Shown here: in pieces, positions 26,147 through 28,619 of the stretch
Layout: each line of letters opens with the position of its first letter
Position numbering within the stretch: position 1 is the stretch's first letter
Assembly: GCA_002284615.2 (NCBI GenBank)
Contig: MU069485.1
Span: 484,505 to 513,123 of the forward strand
Length of the DNA: 28,619 bases
DNA from: Dunaliella salina
Lineage: Eukaryota; Chlorophyta; Chlorophyceae; Chlamydomonadales; Dunaliellaceae
Direction of reading: 5' to 3'
Translations under genes and position numbers: made by a program
Notes under the pieces: model-generated
The model's input: only the letters and a program-made list of their open reading frames with translations
Databases searched by the model: none
What the model was told of the DNA's origin: nothing

Positions 26147-26986
26147 TCACGCTCGAGGGGGGGGGCCTGGGAGCCTCTGCGCAGCATAGGCCCCTTGCGC
26201 GTAGGCCTTGTGCTCCCCCTGGGATGTGCGTGNCCTGCACTCGTCCATGGTGTGCCCAGGCATCCAGCACTTGTAGCACAGCATGTTCCCTTTGGAGCTG
26301 CTGCGCTTGGGGGCCGCTGCTTTGGCTTGCTGCTGCTCCCACTTCCTCAAATGCTTGGACACCCTCTTGGAAAACCCAGACCCACTAGCCCTGGGGCCCC
26401 TGACTGCATGGGCTGCACCCCATCCCTTCTCTGCTGCTATTGCCAACACCTCCCCTTGGAAGAGCAGCTCTTCCTTAAGCTGCTGCTAGGCTTTGCGTGC
26501 ACGCTGTGCAGACCTGGGAGGGCGCGCTGCCAAGGCGAAGGTCCCTAGCTGCAAGAGGTCCTCATGCATGCTCTGCAGGCCTTCCCGGTCCAAGCGGGAG
26601 CGGGAGGAGCGCAGCCGCTTGCGCATCTTCTCGCGCTCGGCAGCGTACTCTTCCTCGCTGCTATCGCTGCTGTCGCTGTTCTCGTCGCTGCTGCTGCTGC
26701 TGCTGCTCTTGCTGTGCTTATGCCTGCGCTTGTGCTGTGGCTGACGTCGCTGCTGGCGCGGTTGCAACTCCTGGCCTGCTGCATCTTCGAAGCCTAAGCT
26801 AGAAACGGCTTCCTTCTCGCTGGACATGGGCAGCCCAACGCGCCCTCTGCAGCGGCCCCCACCACGGCCTGTGCTAGCGGCAGAACCAGCCCCTCCGCGA
26901 CCTCGACCAGTGGCCGGGGGAGCAGGGACTGGGGCAGGAACGAGCTGGTTCCTAGAACTACGACGCAAGCCTGCCTGGTTCGGCAT
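26147..26986 (-). CDS. gag-like protein with CCHC zinc knuckle, one in-frame TAG
   Basis: 280 codons in one frame. An Arg/Gly/Pro-rich N-part is followed by a basic, Gln-rich stretch and a Ser/Asp/Glu run (residues about 95-120) that looks like an RS/acidic linker. A charged helical part comes next, then near the C-terminus the zinc knuckle CYKCWMPGHTMDEC (C-x2-C-x4-H-x4-C) typical of Gag nucleocapsid. Codon 167 is TAG (26488-26486), one base from CAG, in an otherwise open frame. The frame ends at TGA inside CGAGC/GTGAGT, a perfect splice donor, so the mRNA may be spliced. An upstream in-frame ATG at 27097 lies within A1. One N (26233) follows the knuckle. Confidence 0.7.
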
Positions 26987-26999
26987 CTCTCTCTCCCTC

Positions 27000-27146
27000 A
27001 AACTCAACCTAAAAGTCTGCAAAAAGCCCCACGAGAAAGGAAAAGATGGGGACCTTATTGCATCAGCAGCAATAAGGGAACTATCACACAATCTCACTCG
27101 CCTCCAAGAACCTCAGTTCTATTGTTGGACAGAGAACTGAGTAGTT
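27000..27146 (-). repeat. A1 terminal repeat
   Basis: Left terminus of the element on its own strand, ending 13 bases before the gag ATG at 26986. It must therefore carry any promoter for the gag-like gene. 99% identical to A2. Confidence 0.95.
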
Positions 27147-27384
27147 TCCTGATTTGCTATGACCTGCACAGCATCAGGGTTTGGGTGGATCTGACACTTG
27201 GAAAGGTTCAAAAGAGCTACAATTTCTGGGTGATCTCACCAATGCCCACATGGTGACCATGTCTGCCCTTTCCAGCCACTGGGCGTATCGTATCAGCCCG
27301 GCGCAAAGCAGCATATTAAATTCCAATTTCCAAAGCAAAGAAGGGACGAAATATATGCAGGCAGGGGAAAGTCCATACATAAAT
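27147..27384. other. No gene recognised
   Basis: Right flank of the element (TCCTGATTTG after the GTT). A plus-strand frame (NAHMVTMSALSSHW) has no recognisable motif. Confidence 0.4.
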
Positions 27385-27465
27385 GAAGGAAAAGGTTTAA
27401 GGGAAAGGTTTCGTGTGTTGGCTCAAAGGTGTGTCCCCTCCACACAAGGGTTAAAAAGTTCCTGT
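27385..27465 (-). mobile_element. LINE 3'-end copy 6, diverged
   Basis: Minus-strand reading: CCTTGTGTGGAGGGGACACA, then CTTTGAGCCAACACACG and a decayed ATTTATGTATGGA. The hairpin is no longer complete. Confidence 0.6.
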
Positions 27466-27581
27466 TGAAGAGATGAGGCTTGCAGTTATCAGAAGGATTA
27501 CCACAAGCACCTGCATCTACAATCTGGCTTTCAGGAGTATCCTTGCTTTTTTTTGGCGTTTTTCCTGGCAGTGCCTACCTA

Positions 27582-27635
27582 TGTACAAAAAAAGCATGGA
27601 GTCTCCGCGCAAGCTTGGAGGCCAATTAAGTCTGA
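27582..27635 (+). mobile_element. Possible LINE internal segment, strongly decayed
   Basis: ACAAAAAAAGCATGGAGTCT, then CCGCGCAAGCTTGGAGGCC and AATTAAG resemble the block TCTACGCAAGCTAGAGGCCG...ATTAA of 4085. Weak. Confidence 0.3.
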
Positions 27636-27867
27636 GAATGATTGAAAAGTGAAAGTGATCCCTCCGATATCTGTACACATGAACTAGCGGAAATTTTTTC
27701 ATGAAACCTGATGAAACGCAAAACTTTTCCGTCCTTGCAGCTGCAAAAATTGTGTTGTTTGGCTCATTTGGTAGTTAAGAAGGATAGCTTGTTTATTAAC
27801 TTAAATGCTGGCTGATCCCACAAGAAAGAAAGCAAGAAATATTATGTAAGCAGAGATTTTTTCCTCC

Positions 27868-27940
27868 CTACATCAATTCATGAAAAGGAAACACAGTGGC
27901 TCAAAAGAGCCGTGAGTCCCCTCCACCACAAGATTTGAGA
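27868..27940 (-). mobile_element. LINE 3'-end copy 7
   Basis: Minus-strand reading: CTTGTGGTGGAGGGGACTC, perfect hairpin GGCTC-TTTT-GAGCC (plus 27898-27911), GAATTGATGTAGGG and a CTTTC-rich tail. It directly follows the C-terminal fragment 27955-28105 on the same strand. Confidence 0.8.
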
Positions 27941-27954
27941 CAGAAAAGGCCAAT

Positions 27955-28105
27955 GGGGACTAGAGCACAGCTAGTGGTAACAAGTAAGTGGACACATTGA
28001 ACTGAATGAAATTTTCTAGCAAGCTTAATGGCACATTGGTGGTCCAGACCTAGTTTTCTGAGTTAGTTAAGGCGATGCTTACTACAACATGTTCCACCAG
28101 CTCAG
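27955..28105 (-). pseudogene. LINE C-terminal fragment, third copy
   Basis: Minus-strand reading gives LGLDHQCAIKLARKFHSVQC and LLVTTS, with a stop before it. Also aligned at DNA level with 425-575 (CCAGTGGTAACAAGT, GCACATTGGTGGT, ATGTTCCACCA blocks). Confidence 0.65.
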
Positions 28106-28131
28106 GAGATGAGGGTGAATAGTATCAGCTT

Positions 28132-28548
28132 ATGCACCAATATGTCTGCAGAGGTCTGCTGCTGCTGTTGTGCCGCGTCCAACTGGTGTTCAGGCCTTCT
28201 GTCTTTTCCATGCTTGATTTCCATCAAGTGCACGTGGCGTGGGTTTGCATTCATTTGATGAAGGAAGGAAGGAACGTAGCCTGCATTAATGCTTCAGAAG
28301 GCCCTGTCCACTTCTACAAAGTAAAATCACACATTGGCATCCTTGGTAATGAAGGCGCAGATGCCCTTGCTCATCAAGCAGCTATGCTACCTGATGAAGC
28401 TAACACTTCACCCAACCAGGCAGGGACTCCTTTCTTTCATCTCCATTGGCTTGCCGCATCTGTCACAACATATAGCTCCCACACAGAAAACTTGCCCCTT
28501 TCAAACCTCCAGGACAAACTGAAACGAGTAATGCATGAAAAACATTGA
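28132..28548 (+). pseudogene. LINE RNase H fragment, C-terminal half
   Basis: The frame contains VHFYKVKSHIGILGNEGADA followed by LAHQAA. This is the last RNase H strand-helix unit (KVKSHxGxxGNExAD), with the His loop and the last catalytic Asp. It complements the N-terminal half at 12480 but comes from another copy. The first three catalytic motifs are missing. The tail (LPLSNLQDKLKRVMHEKH) leads to a stop at the CA repeat. Confidence 0.65.
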
Positions 28549-28552
28549 AACA

Positions 28553-28619
<67 letters not shown>
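28549..28619. repeat. (CA)n microsatellite at the window end
   Basis: CACACA run from about 28553 to the edge; the length is unknown because the window ends inside it. Confidence 0.97.

Larger units (their letters stand above)
24789..27146 (-). mobile_element. Complete split-direct-repeat retroelement (PAT/Kangaroo-like), non-autonomous
   Basis: On the minus strand the order is A1 (27146-27000), gag-like ORF, tandem array, B1 (25317-25290), A2 (25292-25146), a unique part, and B2 (24816-24789). The A copies (147 bp) differ at one base and the B copies (28 bp) at one base. AAC sits at the left end, at the B1/A2 junction and at the right end. This A1-ORF-B1-A2-B2 order is the hallmark of DIRS-order elements of the PAT/Kangaroo type. 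These integrate as circles through a tyrosine recombinase and leave no target duplication; removing the element leaves one AAC. No reverse transcriptase, RNase H or recombinase is present, so it would need proteins from a full-length relative. An ordinary LTR element is unlikely because the left repeat lacks the unique part and B. Confidence 0.7.

Noticed and set aside
26493..26802. Plus-strand ORFs rich in Cys, Leu and Ala
   Set aside because: Shadows of the Ser/Asp/Glu run in the gag-like gene on the other strand.
24789..27146. Ordinary LTR retrotransposon with 147-bp LTRs
   Set aside because: The right repeat continues for about 360 bp to a second copy of the sequence that precedes it, and the left one does not. 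No TG...CA ends, no tRNA primer site after A1, and no target duplication.

Overview
The window looks like nuclear DNA of a green alga, most likely a chlorophyte of the Chlamydomonadales type. The reasons are short exons with GT-AG introns and TGCAG-type acceptors, long CA, TTCC and GATGGT microsatellites, and mobile elements of kinds known from volvocine and Chlamydomonas genomes (LINEs with an APE and a restriction-like endonuclease; a split-direct-repeat element like Kangaroo/PAT). The species is inference; no database search was possible. Six isolated N bases all fall in mobile-element sequence.

0-6.3 kb: microsatellite, decayed LINE pieces on both strands, a candidate plus-strand gene in pieces (about 0.96-2.31 kb, possibly RFT1-like), a 25-bp minisatellite, and the right end of a split-direct-repeat element. 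6.3-14.6 kb: a LINE graveyard. It holds an APE endonuclease region broken by frameshifts, a tRNA-derived SINE-like unit, two oppositely oriented clusters of CAAACG/CGTTTG motifs, a plus-strand relic with PHD-like and PCIF1-type methyltransferase parts, half an RNase H domain, and on the minus strand the restriction-like endonuclease domain of a LINE. A conserved hairpin-bearing LINE 3' end occurs seven times across the window.

14.6-22.1 kb: one minus-strand, multi-exon gene that I do not recognise. Its exons are linked by matching splice phases over much of its length. It contains two partly duplicated exons, one with an in-frame stop, and a long CA repeat in an intron. 22.5-23.6 kb: weakly supported plus-strand exons of another unknown gene, followed by a local tandem duplication at 23.7-24.4 kb.

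24.79-27.15 kb: the most interesting object, an apparently complete 2,358-bp element on the minus strand. It carries a gag-like ORF with a CCHC zinc knuckle, an internal array of eight units about 59 bp apart, and terminal repeats in the A1-...-B1-A2-B2 order typical of tyrosine-recombinase retrotransposons. The trinucleotide AAC (GTT on plus) lies at both ends and at the B1/A2 junction, with no other target duplication visible. It has no reverse transcriptase or recombinase, so it is probably non-autonomous. 27.1-28.6 kb: more LINE ends, a LINE RNase H fragment and a terminal CA repeat.
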